Made by a program: the position numbers and the translations under genes
The notes under the pieces: generated by a model
What the model was told of the DNA's origin: nothing
Databases searched by the model: none
Seen by the model: the letters and a program-made list of their open reading frames with translations, nothing else
From: Lewinellaceae bacterium
GTDB lineage: Bacteria; Bacteroidota; Bacteroidia; Chitinophagales; Saprospiraceae
DNA: 64,000 nucleotides
Reading direction: 5' to 3'
Assembly (NCBI GenBank): GCA_020636105.1
Contig: JACJYL010000001.1
Coordinates: 2,170,001 to 2,234,000, forward strand
Shown: positions 26,402 through 33,853 of the stretch, piece after piece
Layout of the letters: each line of letters begins with the position of its first letter
How positions within the stretch are numbered: the stretch's first letter is position 1

Positions 26402-26917
26402 TTAATTTCTGGAAGGGAAAATTCCAACAAGGGCAATACTTACGTAAATACCCAGGTATGGGTTCCTGTTGTTGAAACCCTGACTACCGCCATTATTTCC
26501 AGAAGTAATGGCTCCGGCATTAAGGGTTGTACCTGCAGCATCTTCTGCAAATAACGTTCCACTGGAGCCCAGGAAATGACCGGCGCCGGATTCTTCGGCT
26601 GTGCCGCCTAGATTCATTACAGTGGCGTGGTTGTGTGAAGGCATATTGGCCACCGAAAGGGTTACCGTTTCAACCCCTCCTTTTGCTCCCCATCTGATAT
26701 CACTCAACCCGGGGCCATGACCTGCATGCACGATCGAACGACCTCTGAGTTCGGGTAATCCGAAGGTGGAACGTCCGTCACCTCCGAAAGTGGTGCCCAA
26801 AAGAGAAAACAAGGCTGTGTTTTGGGCGATGGAGAGTATTTGCCCGTCGCAAAATGCCCATCCACGCGGTGGGAAATTAAAGCCAAAGGCCTGAATTTGA
26901 CCAATAAAAGGATCCAT
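26402..26917 (-). CDS. tail-collar domain (MdpB-like) protein, paralogue C
   Basis: 171 residues. Start MDPFIGQIQAFGFNFPPRGW, collar core ALFSLLGTTFGGDGRSTFGL, LRGRSIVHAGHGPGL, VTLSVANMPSHNHATV, end VGIFPSRN. From the MNLGGTAEESGAGHFLG block onward the DNA is almost the same as paralogue A; third-position changes are few there and more frequent in the 5' half, which suggests recent gene conversion or duplication. It follows paralogue D by 71 bp on the same strand. Confidence 0.88.
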   Translation of the reverse strand: MDPFIGQIQAFGFNFPPRGWAFCDGQILSIAQNTALFSLLGTTFGGDGRSTFGLPELRGRSIVHAGHGPGLSDIRWGAKGGVETVTLSVANMPSHNHATVMNLGGTAEESGAGHFLGSSGTLFAEDAAGTTLNAGAITSGNNGGSQGFNNRNPYLGIYVSIALVGIFPSRN

Positions 26918-26988
26918 AATTATATAGGTTTAAGTAGTAAAAAAATAAAATGAATGTTGCTTAATCTTTGCTCATGATTTTTTTGGGG

Positions 26989-27531
26989 TCAGGTTCTTGC
27001 CGGGTAAATTCCCTGTAAGGCAATGATATAATGGATACATTGGAAGGGCGGCATATGGTCAACGGGCTGGTTTTTTCCGGACGATTCGGTAGACACTTCT
27101 TCAAATACTTTGGACGATATTTTTCCCGACTGGCTGTCTGCCCATAAATTTGCGCTTTGCCGGGTAATCAGCACCGAGGCCGTAAAACTCATTTCCGCTT
27201 CTTCATAGACAATTGGAATATCCATGGTGGAAGAAACCGCATGGGAATGTACCGGCAATTGATCCTGCCGGATGACTATTGTTTCTGTGCCCCCTGTCTC
27301 ACCAAGAGTTCTTTTTGTCAGGCCCACTCCTGAACCCGGATGTACCGGGACTCTTCCCCGGAGATCCGGAAGCCCGAAGGTAGTGGTTCCGTTGCCCCCG
27401 AAGTTTGTACCCAGTATGGAGTACAGGGCTGCATTCACCTCAATAGACAACAACTGACCATTGCAGAACGACCAGCCTTTGGGTGCAAAATTGCCGGCAA
27501 AGAGGATGATTTCTCCAATAAATGGTTCCAT
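26989..27531 (-). CDS. tail-collar domain (MdpB-like) protein, paralogue D (divergent)
   Basis: 180 residues. Shares the collar core (ALYSILGTNFGGNGTTTFGL, LPDLRGRVPVHPGSGVGL, IVIRQDQLPVHSH) but has a different C-terminal half (DIPIVYEEAEMSFTASV, PPFQCIHYIIALQGIYPART) from the other three copies. This matches the type that usually leads such clusters. First full gene of the series. Its ATG lies just beyond the point where the truncated patatin frame loses similarity, and the two frames overlap out of phase, so the cluster may now be expressed from the old patatin promoter. Confidence 0.87.
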   Translation of the reverse strand: MEPFIGEIILFAGNFAPKGWSFCNGQLLSIEVNAALYSILGTNFGGNGTTTFGLPDLRGRVPVHPGSGVGLTKRTLGETGGTETIVIRQDQLPVHSHAVSSTMDIPIVYEEAEMSFTASVLITRQSANLWADSQSGKISSKVFEEVSTESSGKNQPVDHMPPFQCIHYIIALQGIYPART

Positions 27532-27554
27532 AAGCGTTGTTTTGGTTTTGAAGT

Positions 27555-27830
27555 AAAAAGCCCGTATTTTGTGGCAATCCGGAGCGGATTTTTATGATCC
27601 TCAAAAGAGCTGAAATCGAGGTCAAAAACATTTTTTTTGATTTCCGCCGCAGTATACCTGAGTGAAACCAGCCAAGGGGTAATGGCACCGGCTGAAGTGC
27701 CTGCCACGTTTTCAATTTTGTCAAGCATTTTAAGATTATCCAAAACCTCAAGTGCTCCTACGTAAGCAATTCCTTTAACGCCTCCCCCTTCCAGGATGAG
27801 ATTGGTAATAGGTAAATGGGTGTTTGACAT
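27555..27830 (-). pseudogene. 5' remnant of a patatin-like phospholipase gene
   Basis: The frame from 27830 begins like a patatin: LILEGGGVKGIAYVGALEVL (oxyanion-hole GGGxKG) and the nucleophile elbow AGTSAGA around residue 47. After about residue 92 (ATKYGLF) the similarity stops. The frame then runs on through the start of collar gene D and ends at 27435 with meaningless residues. The Asp of the catalytic dyad, which lies much further along in patatins, is missing, so the product cannot be an active lipase. Full patatins are around 250-350 aa or more. This looks like a deletion that fused the patatin 5' end to the upstream region of the collar cluster. Confidence 0.75.
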
Positions 27831-28100
27831 TTATAGTTCTCGGTTTTATTATAATGTTCCAATTAACACTACATGCAAACTTATACTTAATTACCTTCGG
27901 GCGAACCCGTATAAATACCTGTTTTGGGAAAAAATCACCCGGGTAATGGGTATTTGGGCTGTGAAAAATTTAAAAATATGGGTTGTTTTTGTCGAAAATT
28001 CGGATGCTTTACATTTTTTCAGACAAAAATTTGTAGGTTTAGGGTTTAGAATCGAATGTCTTTAAATATTCTAATTGTCATTTTAAAACACCTAATCAAA

Positions 28101-28556
28101 ATGAAAAATCTAACCATTCGCCTTGTATTCTTTTGCATGGTCATGTTGGTTTATGCATGTAACCAGGGGGAGCAATCCGCCGAAAAATCCAATCTCCCTT
28201 CCGAAAAGGAGTCTGGTCTGACTGAAAATCAAAAGACATTCAGGAGTTCAACAATGGATACCATTTCATTAGATACTTTTAGAGTATGGAGTGCCAACTG
28301 GAAAAATCATGGAGCCACCTGGCTGGCCAGCGACAGTTTGTACGCTTTTAATTTACCGGATATCGATTTAACGGAAGTCTTGGGGGAAAGGCCCGATAGT
28401 GCTCGTTATTATATCGGACTTGAATCCAATGAAAAGGGAGGTTATAATGCCAAGCTGATGTTGGTTGGGGTGAAAGCGGGAAAAGATATGATCAATTATA
28501 ACAAAGGGCATTACGTTTACGATTTATCTACGGCATGCCCTCCTTTTTGTCACTAA
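28101..28556 (+). CDS. lipoprotein, first gene of a two-component operon
   Basis: 151 residues from the ATG at 28101; an earlier frame start at 28056 adds 15 residues that spoil the signal. Lipoprotein signal MKNLTIRLVFFCMVMLVYAC with the lipobox cysteine at residue 20 (CNQGEQ). The mature part has no recognised domain: an acidic Ser/Glu linker, then a globular region with VWSANWKNHGATWLASD and RYYIGLESNEKGGYNAKLML. It ends in CPPFCH, a CxxxC-like cysteine pair at the extreme C-terminus. The stop overlaps the next gene by 22 bp, which implies translational coupling. It may feed a signal to the kinase downstream. Confidence 0.75.
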   Translation: MKNLTIRLVFFCMVMLVYACNQGEQSAEKSNLPSEKESGLTENQKTFRSSTMDTISLDTFRVWSANWKNHGATWLASDSLYAFNLPDIDLTEVLGERPDSARYYIGLESNEKGGYNAKLMLVGVKAGKDMINYNKGHYVYDLSTACPPFCH

Positions 28557-29266
28557 AACATGCAGCTTTGAAGGATATTACTCCGGATAAAATTTTATTG
28601 ACACTTACTGTTGGAATCAGCATTCTTACAGCTTTAGTCTTTTTGTTAAAAAACAGGGGCTTCAGTATTCTTGTCAGGAGGTTTGGGGCTTATGTAGTGG
28701 CCGTGGCATTGTTTGAATTGTTAAGCTATTCTCTTGTTTTTGTTTTCCAAAACAGCAATAACAATCTCTATCTTCTCCACCTTTATACCTTGGTCGAATT
28801 TGTCCTCATCGGGTTGTTTTTTGCCAAACTTTTTGATCTTTTTGAATGGAAAATGCCCTTTGGCCTTATCATTTTCATTGGAAGCATTTTAATTATATTG
28901 AATTCCATATTTATTCAGCCGTTAGACGAGTATAACAGCTTTTCCAGAACGCCAGTCCAATTGGTATTCATGTTGGGCTGTTTTGCCGCATTTTATTTTT
29001 TCACCCACCGTAATTATCCCTATGCAGACAGGGGGATGGTGAAAATGTTCCTTATTGCTTTACTGCTGAAATATTCCGGATCATTATTCCTATATTTGTT
29101 TGGCAACCAGATTTCCCTATTACAAATCGAAACGCAAAAAGCCCTCTGGCTCGTCAATGCATCCCTCAATTTTATTGCCCAGGTCATTATCCTGATCGCT
29201 ATTTTGGGATGGATTATTGCGGATAAAAAAGACGACAAGGAAACTTTAAAACAAGAATATTTTTAA
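28535..29266 (+). CDS. polytopic (about 7 TM) membrane protein next to a histidine kinase
   Basis: 243 residues with about seven hydrophobic helices (ILLTLTVGISILTALVFLL, AYVVAVALFELLSYSLVFVF, LVEFVLIGLFFAKLF, LIIFIGSILIILNSIF, LVFMLGCFAAFYFF, MFLIALLLKYSGSLFLYLF, FIAQVIILIAILGWIIA). No catalytic motif and no known family. It overlaps the lipoprotein gene by 22 bp and precedes the histidine kinase by 32 bp. That kinase has only one TM helix and no sensor domain, so this protein is a fair candidate for its sensory partner. That role is inference from order alone. Confidence 0.75.
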   Translation: MPSFLSLKHAALKDITPDKILLTLTVGISILTALVFLLKNRGFSILVRRFGAYVVAVALFELLSYSLVFVFQNSNNNLYLLHLYTLVEFVLIGLFFAKLFDLFEWKMPFGLIIFIGSILIILNSIFIQPLDEYNSFSRTPVQLVFMLGCFAAFYFFTHRNYPYADRGMVKMFLIALLLKYSGSLFLYLFGNQISLLQIETQKALWLVNASLNFIAQVIILIAILGWIIADKKDDKETLKQEYF

Positions 29267-29298
29267 ACCTTTTGGCCTTTTAAATTATTCTCTTTTAC

Positions 29299-30081
29299 AT
29301 GAATGATAATGAATTTATTTTATTCATTGTGGTTTCCGTGGCAATTATGCTAGTGTTTGCATTTGGATTGATCATTTTTTTCAGTACTTCACAGAAAAAA
29401 ATTCAAACGGAAAAATTAAACAATCAACAGATAAAAATTGATTTTCAGAAAAAATTGCTTGAAAGTACCGTTCAGACACAGGAAAAGGAACGGGATCGCA
29501 TTGCCCGGGAACTTCATGATGATGTCGGATCTAAGCTTAATGTAATCCATATTAACCTGCATTTGCTCAAAAAAGCCATCGCCAAAGGGAATGATATTGA
29601 ACAAATACTGGATCACATACAATCCTCACTGGACGAAAGCATCCAGACTTCCAGGGATATTTCACATGAATTGATGCCGCCGGTGTTGAGTAAATTTGGC
29701 ATTCACAGCGCGATGGAAGACCTTGAAAATTCAATCAACAGGACCGGAGTATTTAAATTGGCCATCAATAGTGCATTCGAATGGAAATTAAAGGACAATA
29801 TGCAACAGTTACATCTGTACCGGATCGTTCAGGAACTGTTGCAAAATGCTTTGAAACATGCCAAAGCAAAATCTGTAAGCATAAATTTTGAAAAAAAAGG
29901 AAAATTGCTTTGCCTGGATTACTATGACGACGGGGTGGGCTTTCCCGGGGAAGACCTGAGTAAAGGCCTTGGCCTCAATAACCTTGAGACCAGGGTTCAG
30001 GTGTTGAATGGTAGCTGGAAAATAAATCGTGAATTGTCAAAAGGTGCTGAAATAAAAATAAGGATCCCTCTTTATGAATAA
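29299..30081 (+). CDS. sensor histidine kinase, NarL/HisKA_3 type
   Basis: 260 residues. One TM helix (ILFIVVSVAIMLVFAFGLII, residues about 7-27), a coiled coil, the HisKA_3 dimerisation domain with phospho-acceptor His73 in IARELHDDVGSKL, and a HATPase_c domain with the N box ELLQNALKHAKA, G1 DDGVGF and G2 GLGLNNLETR. No periplasmic or PAS sensor domain, so sensing probably depends on partners such as the two upstream proteins. The last codons overlap the response regulator start by 8 bp, which fixes their pairing. Confidence 0.93.
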   Translation: MNDNEFILFIVVSVAIMLVFAFGLIIFFSTSQKKIQTEKLNNQQIKIDFQKKLLESTVQTQEKERDRIARELHDDVGSKLNVIHINLHLLKKAIAKGNDIEQILDHIQSSLDESIQTSRDISHELMPPVLSKFGIHSAMEDLENSINRTGVFKLAINSAFEWKLKDNMQQLHLYRIVQELLQNALKHAKAKSVSINFEKKGKLLCLDYYDDGVGFPGEDLSKGLGLNNLETRVQVLNGSWKINRELSKGAEIKIRIPLYE

Positions 30082-30754
30082 AAAATATAAAATTGCCATT
30101 ACCGATGATGAGGCCCTTTTCCGGAAAGGAATGGAAATGATTCTTTCCGATTGTGATGAGTGCGAGGTGGTTTTTGAAGCCGAAAACGGCCAGGAATTGT
30201 TAAATCAGCTGGAAACAACGGAAAAGGCTCCCGATGTGATTTTACTCGACCTCCAGATGCCAGTCATGGATGGTGTGGATACCCTCAAGGCCTTACAGGG
30301 AAAATATTCCGAGCTAAGGGTAATCGTTTTGACTTCTCATTACAATGCTTCGATGATTCTTAGGCTGGTAGAGGAAGGGGCATCAGCATTTTTGCCTAAA
30401 AATGTCGATCCAGATGAATTGATCAGAACCATCCAAAACGTGGTGGATAAAGGCTTTCATTACAATTCTTACATTGTTCAACTCCTTCGCGAACGGATGT
30501 TGTTTGGGAAACCCCGGACTTTAGTTCTCGTAGAGGAACTGACCAAACGGGAGAAAGAAATCCTTTTGCTGATCTGCGACCAGTACACCAATAAAGAGAT
30601 TGCCGATAAACTTTTCATCAGTTCCAGAACGGTGGAAGGGCATCGAAATAAAATGCTCGAAAAGACCCAGTCCAAGAATACCGTTGGCCTGATCATTTAT
30701 GCCATTGAGCATGGCCTGGTCAGTGTGAAGGTGTCGAATATGCTTAATAAATAA
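30074..30754 (+). CDS. response regulator, NarL/LuxR family
   Basis: 226 residues. The receiver domain (residues 5-125) has the acidic pair D11-D12, the phospho-acceptor Asp59 in VILLDLQMPVMDG, Thr in VIVLTSH and Lys in AFLPKN. A LuxR-type helix-turn-helix lies at about 155-215 (LTKREKEILLLICDQYTNKE, SSRTVEGHRNKML). Partner of the overlapping histidine kinase. Targets unknown; no binding site can be proposed from one operon. The gene ends before a hairpin shared with the convergent sucC. Confidence 0.94.
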   Translation: MNKKYKIAITDDEALFRKGMEMILSDCDECEVVFEAENGQELLNQLETTEKAPDVILLDLQMPVMDGVDTLKALQGKYSELRVIVLTSHYNASMILRLVEEGASAFLPKNVDPDELIRTIQNVVDKGFHYNSYIVQLLRERMLFGKPRTLVLVEELTKREKEILLLICDQYTNKEIADKLFISSRTVEGHRNKMLEKTQSKNTVGLIIYAIEHGLVSVKVSNMLNK

Positions 30755-30764
30755 TTTAAGCTAC

Positions 30765-30808
30765 AAAAAAAAATCCCGAATTTTTGCCTTCAGGTAAAAT
30801 TCGGGATT
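30765..30808 (-). terminator. hairpin terminator between the response regulator and sucC
   Basis: AAATCCCGAATTTTTGCC pairs with GGTAAAATTCGGGATT. The A-run on the left gives the U-run for minus-strand (sucC) transcripts; the right side lacks a clean T-run. Member of the ATCCCGAATTT hairpin family. Confidence 0.8.
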
Positions 30809-30834
30809 CAGGTTGGGTTTTAATTTAACCCTGA

Positions 30835-32037
30835 TCAGGCGACCAGCTTTTTGACCAGATCGGCTGCTTCCTGCAGCAAAATGGCCGAGTGTACGGAAAG
30901 ACCTGATTCATCGATAATCTTCTTGGCAATATCGGCATTGGTACCCTGGAGCCGGACGATGATCGGCACTTTGATATTCCCTATGTTTTTATAAGCATCC
31001 ACAACGCCCTGTGCCACGCGGTCACAACGAACGATGCCCCCAAAAATATTGATGAGGATAGCTTCCACCTTCGGGTCTCTGAGGATGATGCGGAATGCCT
31101 GTTCAACGCGTGCAGCATCAGCGGTACCTCCTACGTCCAGGAAGTTGGCCGGCTCTCCGCCAGACAATTTGATGATATCCATGGTGGACATGGCCAGACC
31201 GGCGCCGTTCACCATGCATCCCACATTTCCATCGAGGTTGATGAAGTTGAGACCGTAACTTTTTGCTTCCACTTCTGTAGGATCTTCTTCCGAGGTGTCT
31301 CTCAATGCTTCCAGATCCTTATGGCGGAAAAGCGAATTTTCGTCCAGTGTAACCTTACAGTCCACTGCAACAATATGATCGTCACCTGTTTTCAGGCATG
31401 GGTTGATTTCAAAAAGAGAAGCATCAGATCCCACAAAGGCTTTATATAAATTCGTAATAAATTTGGTCATTTCTTTAAAGGCCTGGCCACTCAATCCAAG
31501 GTTGAAGGCCACTTTTCTGGCCTGGAAAGGCAGAAGCCCCATGAGCGGATCGATGTATTCCTTGTGCACCAGGTGCGGTGTTTGCTCTGCAACTTCTTCA
31601 ATATTCATTCCTCCTTCTGTGGAATAAATGATCACATTACATTTGCGTTCACGATCCATCAGGATTGAAACGTAAAATTCTTTACAGGCGTCAAAATCTG
31701 GAGCGTACACATCCTCGGCGATCAGCACTTTTCTTACCAGTTTACCTTCGCCATTCATACCTCCCGGAGTTTGGGGCGTTTTGAGCATCATCCCGATAAT
31801 GTTTCCGGCATGGGTCTTCAAATCGTCCATGTTTTTAGCGAGTTTTACCCCCCCACCTTTTCCACGGCCACCGGCATGGATTTGAGCTTTAACGACGGCA
31901 AAAGCGGTGCCGGTCTGTTCCTGGAGGCTTTCAAAAGCTTCAACAGCCTGGGCTACATTTTCTGCAACAATGCCTTCCTGGATAGCAACACCATAGCTTT
32001 TGAGCAGTTCTTTTCCTTGATATTCGTGTAAATTCAT
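30835..32037 (-). CDS. sucC: succinyl-CoA synthetase (ADP/GDP-forming) beta subunit
   Basis: TCA-cycle enzyme subunit that binds nucleotide and succinate. 400 residues, normal length. Seen: MNLHEYQGKELLKSYGV, the ATP-grasp VVKAQIHAGGRGKGGGVKLA near 50, FEINPC near 212 with Mg2+-binding residues, GCMVNGAGLAMSTMDIIK, and the C-terminal ligase domain motif INIFGGIVRCD. The alpha subunit gene sucD is not adjacent, as in many Bacteroidota. The start is followed upstream by repeat sequence, so no promoter is called. Confidence 0.96.
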   Translation of the reverse strand: MNLHEYQGKELLKSYGVAIQEGIVAENVAQAVEAFESLQEQTGTAFAVVKAQIHAGGRGKGGGVKLAKNMDDLKTHAGNIIGMMLKTPQTPGGMNGEGKLVRKVLIAEDVYAPDFDACKEFYVSILMDRERKCNVIIYSTEGGMNIEEVAEQTPHLVHKEYIDPLMGLLPFQARKVAFNLGLSGQAFKEMTKFITNLYKAFVGSDASLFEINPCLKTGDDHIVAVDCKVTLDENSLFRHKDLEALRDTSEEDPTEVEAKSYGLNFINLDGNVGCMVNGAGLAMSTMDIIKLSGGEPANFLDVGGTADAARVEQAFRIILRDPKVEAILINIFGGIVRCDRVAQGVVDAYKNIGNIKVPIIVRLQGTNADIAKKIIDESGLSVHSAILLQEAADLVKKLVA

Positions 32038-32042
32038 ATTGC

Positions 32043-32136
32043 TGGATACTTGTTTCTCGTTACTGGTTACTTGTTTCTCGTTACTGGTTCAAAATCAAGC
32101 AACCAACAACCAGTAACCAGTAACCAGTGACTAGTT
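32043..32136. repeat. heptanucleotide repeats in inverted arrangement upstream of sucC
   Basis: The left half reads in 7-base units ACTGGTT, ACTTGTT, TCTCGTT, repeated twice; the right half carries the complementary units AACCAGT repeated. The two halves could fold on each other. Same unit family as the arrays around the IS element at 34.8-36.6 kb. Confidence 0.65.
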
Positions 32137-32337
32137 TAAAAATCAGCCCAAAAGTAAGTTAAATAAATTAAAAACCGTAACCTCTAATTTTAAAAATTGA
32201 AATGCCCTTTCGGATAACCCGCCTTCCTGATAAAAGTCACCTGAATGCCTTGATTTTAATCATGCGCTTCCTGGAAGGAATTAATCAACTTGGGAAGGAA
32301 AGAATTGACCATTTTGATTCACAAAAAATTTTTAGCA

Positions 32338-32721
32338 ATGCCTGTAGAAAAAGTTGACGTAAGAAATTTGCACCATGAAAACAAAGTCTGGAAAAATGAA
32401 CTACTTTTCGTAGCCGACGAAATCCAGATTTATGAAAACCGTTTGTCGGATCTCGTTTCTGAAAAAGCAAGCCCGCAAATGCTTAAACGCCTGGAACAAT
32501 TCCAAAATCAATTCATTCGTGAGAAAGAAGTGATCGACCAGTTAAAACATGATGTCAACAGCCATGAACATACTTTGGTGGAATATGTACGCTCCGAAAC
32601 AGGAAACGAAGATTTGCTCGTTTCCAAACATGAGGAAATGAATGAAAGGATGATTATTTTCCGGAAGATATTTGCCGGGATAAAAGATAAGTTTTACCAT
32701 TTTCTGGCTGAGTATCTGTAA
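32338..32721 (+). CDS. small helical protein of unknown function
   Basis: 127 residues from the ATG at 32338 (MPVEKVDVRNLHHENKVWKN); a TTG at 32290 would add 16. Almost entirely helical and charged, with heptad-like stretches (IQIYENRLSDLVSEKASPQM, LKRLEQFQNQFIREKEVIDQ) that predict a coiled coil or helical bundle. No Cys, no signal peptide, no TM. Small cytosolic all-helical proteins of this kind are frequent in Bacteroidota without assigned function. Divergent from sucC, with a 319-bp gap to the next gene. Confidence 0.65.
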   Translation: MPVEKVDVRNLHHENKVWKNELLFVADEIQIYENRLSDLVSEKASPQMLKRLEQFQNQFIREKEVIDQLKHDVNSHEHTLVEYVRSETGNEDLLVSKHEEMNERMIIFRKIFAGIKDKFYHFLAEYL

Positions 32722-33003
32722 GGCTTAATAGCTAAACTGATTTAATTGGTTTAAATGGAACAGTCAGGCTTGTCCAGGGGATAGGTTTGACTGTTTTTTA
32801 ATGCGAGAATGTAAGGAAGTCCAAATTTCATCAAAAGAAAAAAACGCCTGAATCCTGGCCATCCTAAAACCCTTTAAATCCTGATCCTGGTTCCGAGATG
32901 ACACCTTTTGCCTGCCCTCATTACCCACCCGGCGAAGATGTCACCTCAGGCATCAAGCAACAAAATTCCCAAACCGATTTATTCCACATCCCGACCAATA
33001 AAC

Positions 33004-33011
33004 TATCTTTA
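33004..33011 (+). promoter_or_regulatory. possible -7 box of the EAD/AbiC-like gene
   Basis: TATCTTTA differs from TAnnTTTG at the last base and lies 30 bp before the ATG at 33041. It is the only promoter-like sequence seen in the 319-bp gap 32722-33040, which otherwise holds no gene or repeat I can name. Confidence 0.3.
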
Positions 33012-33040
33012 CCAACATTATTCACCTTAACCTGGCAAGC

Positions 33041-33841
33041 ATGGACCAAAAAACATTCAAACGCGAGCTGAAGCACCGCATCACCCTTGGGCTAAACTAT
33101 GGTTTGCAATCCATTGAGGAAGTTCTTAGCGAAGACTCCATCCTGATGAATGAATTCGTCAGTTTCAAAAGCCAGTACAACGACCTGAATCGCATGGCCA
33201 GCCAAAACATTTTGCCTTATGCGGCCATAGAACAGGGTTTTAACAAAATAAGAATCGGCCTCATTGACATCATCGACAGGATGGAGGAAGAAGATACCCT
33301 GCTAAAAGAAGAACTCCCGGAACTTCGTAACAATGAACTGCAATTCAGGAAAAACAACTTTTTTGAATTGCTCGATCTTCACTACTCCAACCTTTCCAAC
33401 ATCACCCTGACCCTTGAATATTCCTATAACGATCAAAAAGAGACCCAGACTTTCAAAGGCATTGATGCCATCATAAAAATTTACAAAGAATTCTTTGAAT
33501 ACGGGTTCAAGGATCAGGCTACCTTTGGCGCAAAGACCCCACTGGAGATCCAGGATTTTTGCAGTGATTTCTTCGACACCAAATTCTCCAGGATGACCCC
33601 ATACCTGAAAACGGTCAGGTTCATCCTGGAGTACATTCTTGCAGAAAAGATGGAACAGTCTTTTTTTCTGGGCATCTTCAAATCGGTCCTTTCCACCTAT
33701 GAATTATTGTTCATTTTTTATTTCGCTATCAGCGGCATGGAACCCGGATTTAGTAAATTACTCCTGCAGGCCGGTTTTTTTGATGAACGGTTCATCAACA
33801 AACTCCTGGCCAAAGAACACTTCGATCTATTAACAAAATAA
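33041..33841 (+). CDS. EAD11-like domain fused to a PutAbiC-like abortive-infection domain
   Basis: 266 residues, cytosolic. Residues about 1-85 (FKRELKHRITLGLNYGLQSI ... YNDLNRMASQN ... EQGFNKIRIGLIDIIDRM) read like an effector-associated domain of the EAD11 type, a small helical adaptor in predicted bacterial conflict systems. Residues about 105-260 follow the pattern of the putative phage abortive infection family PutAbiC: FFELLDLHYSN, KGIDAIIKIYKEFFEYG, MTPYLKTVRFILEYI, IFKSVLSTYELLFIFYFAIS and FSKLLLQAGFF. No catalytic residues are known for that family. It stands apart from housekeeping neighbours in a repeat-rich, IS-bearing stretch, and an M28 peptidase lipoprotein gene starts 12 bp after it. 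Family calls are by eye and need profile searches; a plain unknown helical protein is the alternative. Confidence 0.55.
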   Translation: MDQKTFKRELKHRITLGLNYGLQSIEEVLSEDSILMNEFVSFKSQYNDLNRMASQNILPYAAIEQGFNKIRIGLIDIIDRMEEEDTLLKEELPELRNNELQFRKNNFFELLDLHYSNLSNITLTLEYSYNDQKETQTFKGIDAIIKIYKEFFEYGFKDQATFGAKTPLEIQDFCSDFFDTKFSRMTPYLKTVRFILEYILAEKMEQSFFLGIFKSVLSTYELLFIFYFAISGMEPGFSKLLLQAGFFDERFINKLLAKEHFDLLTK

Positions 33842-33853
33842 CGAATTTTCCAA

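Noticed and set aside
24498..27531. Prophage or contractile injection system
   Set aside because: Tail-collar domains are present but no capsid, portal, terminase, sheath, tube, baseplate or integrase genes are seen; free-standing collar clusters are common in bacterial chromosomes.
24498..27531. Diversity-generating retroelement acting on the collar genes
   Set aside because: No reverse transcriptase, template repeat or adenine-biased variation is visible; the similarity pattern fits gene conversion better.
27440..27751. 103-codon minus-strand frame inside the patatin remnant
   Set aside because: Out-of-frame shadow; the patatin motifs are in the frame starting at 27830.
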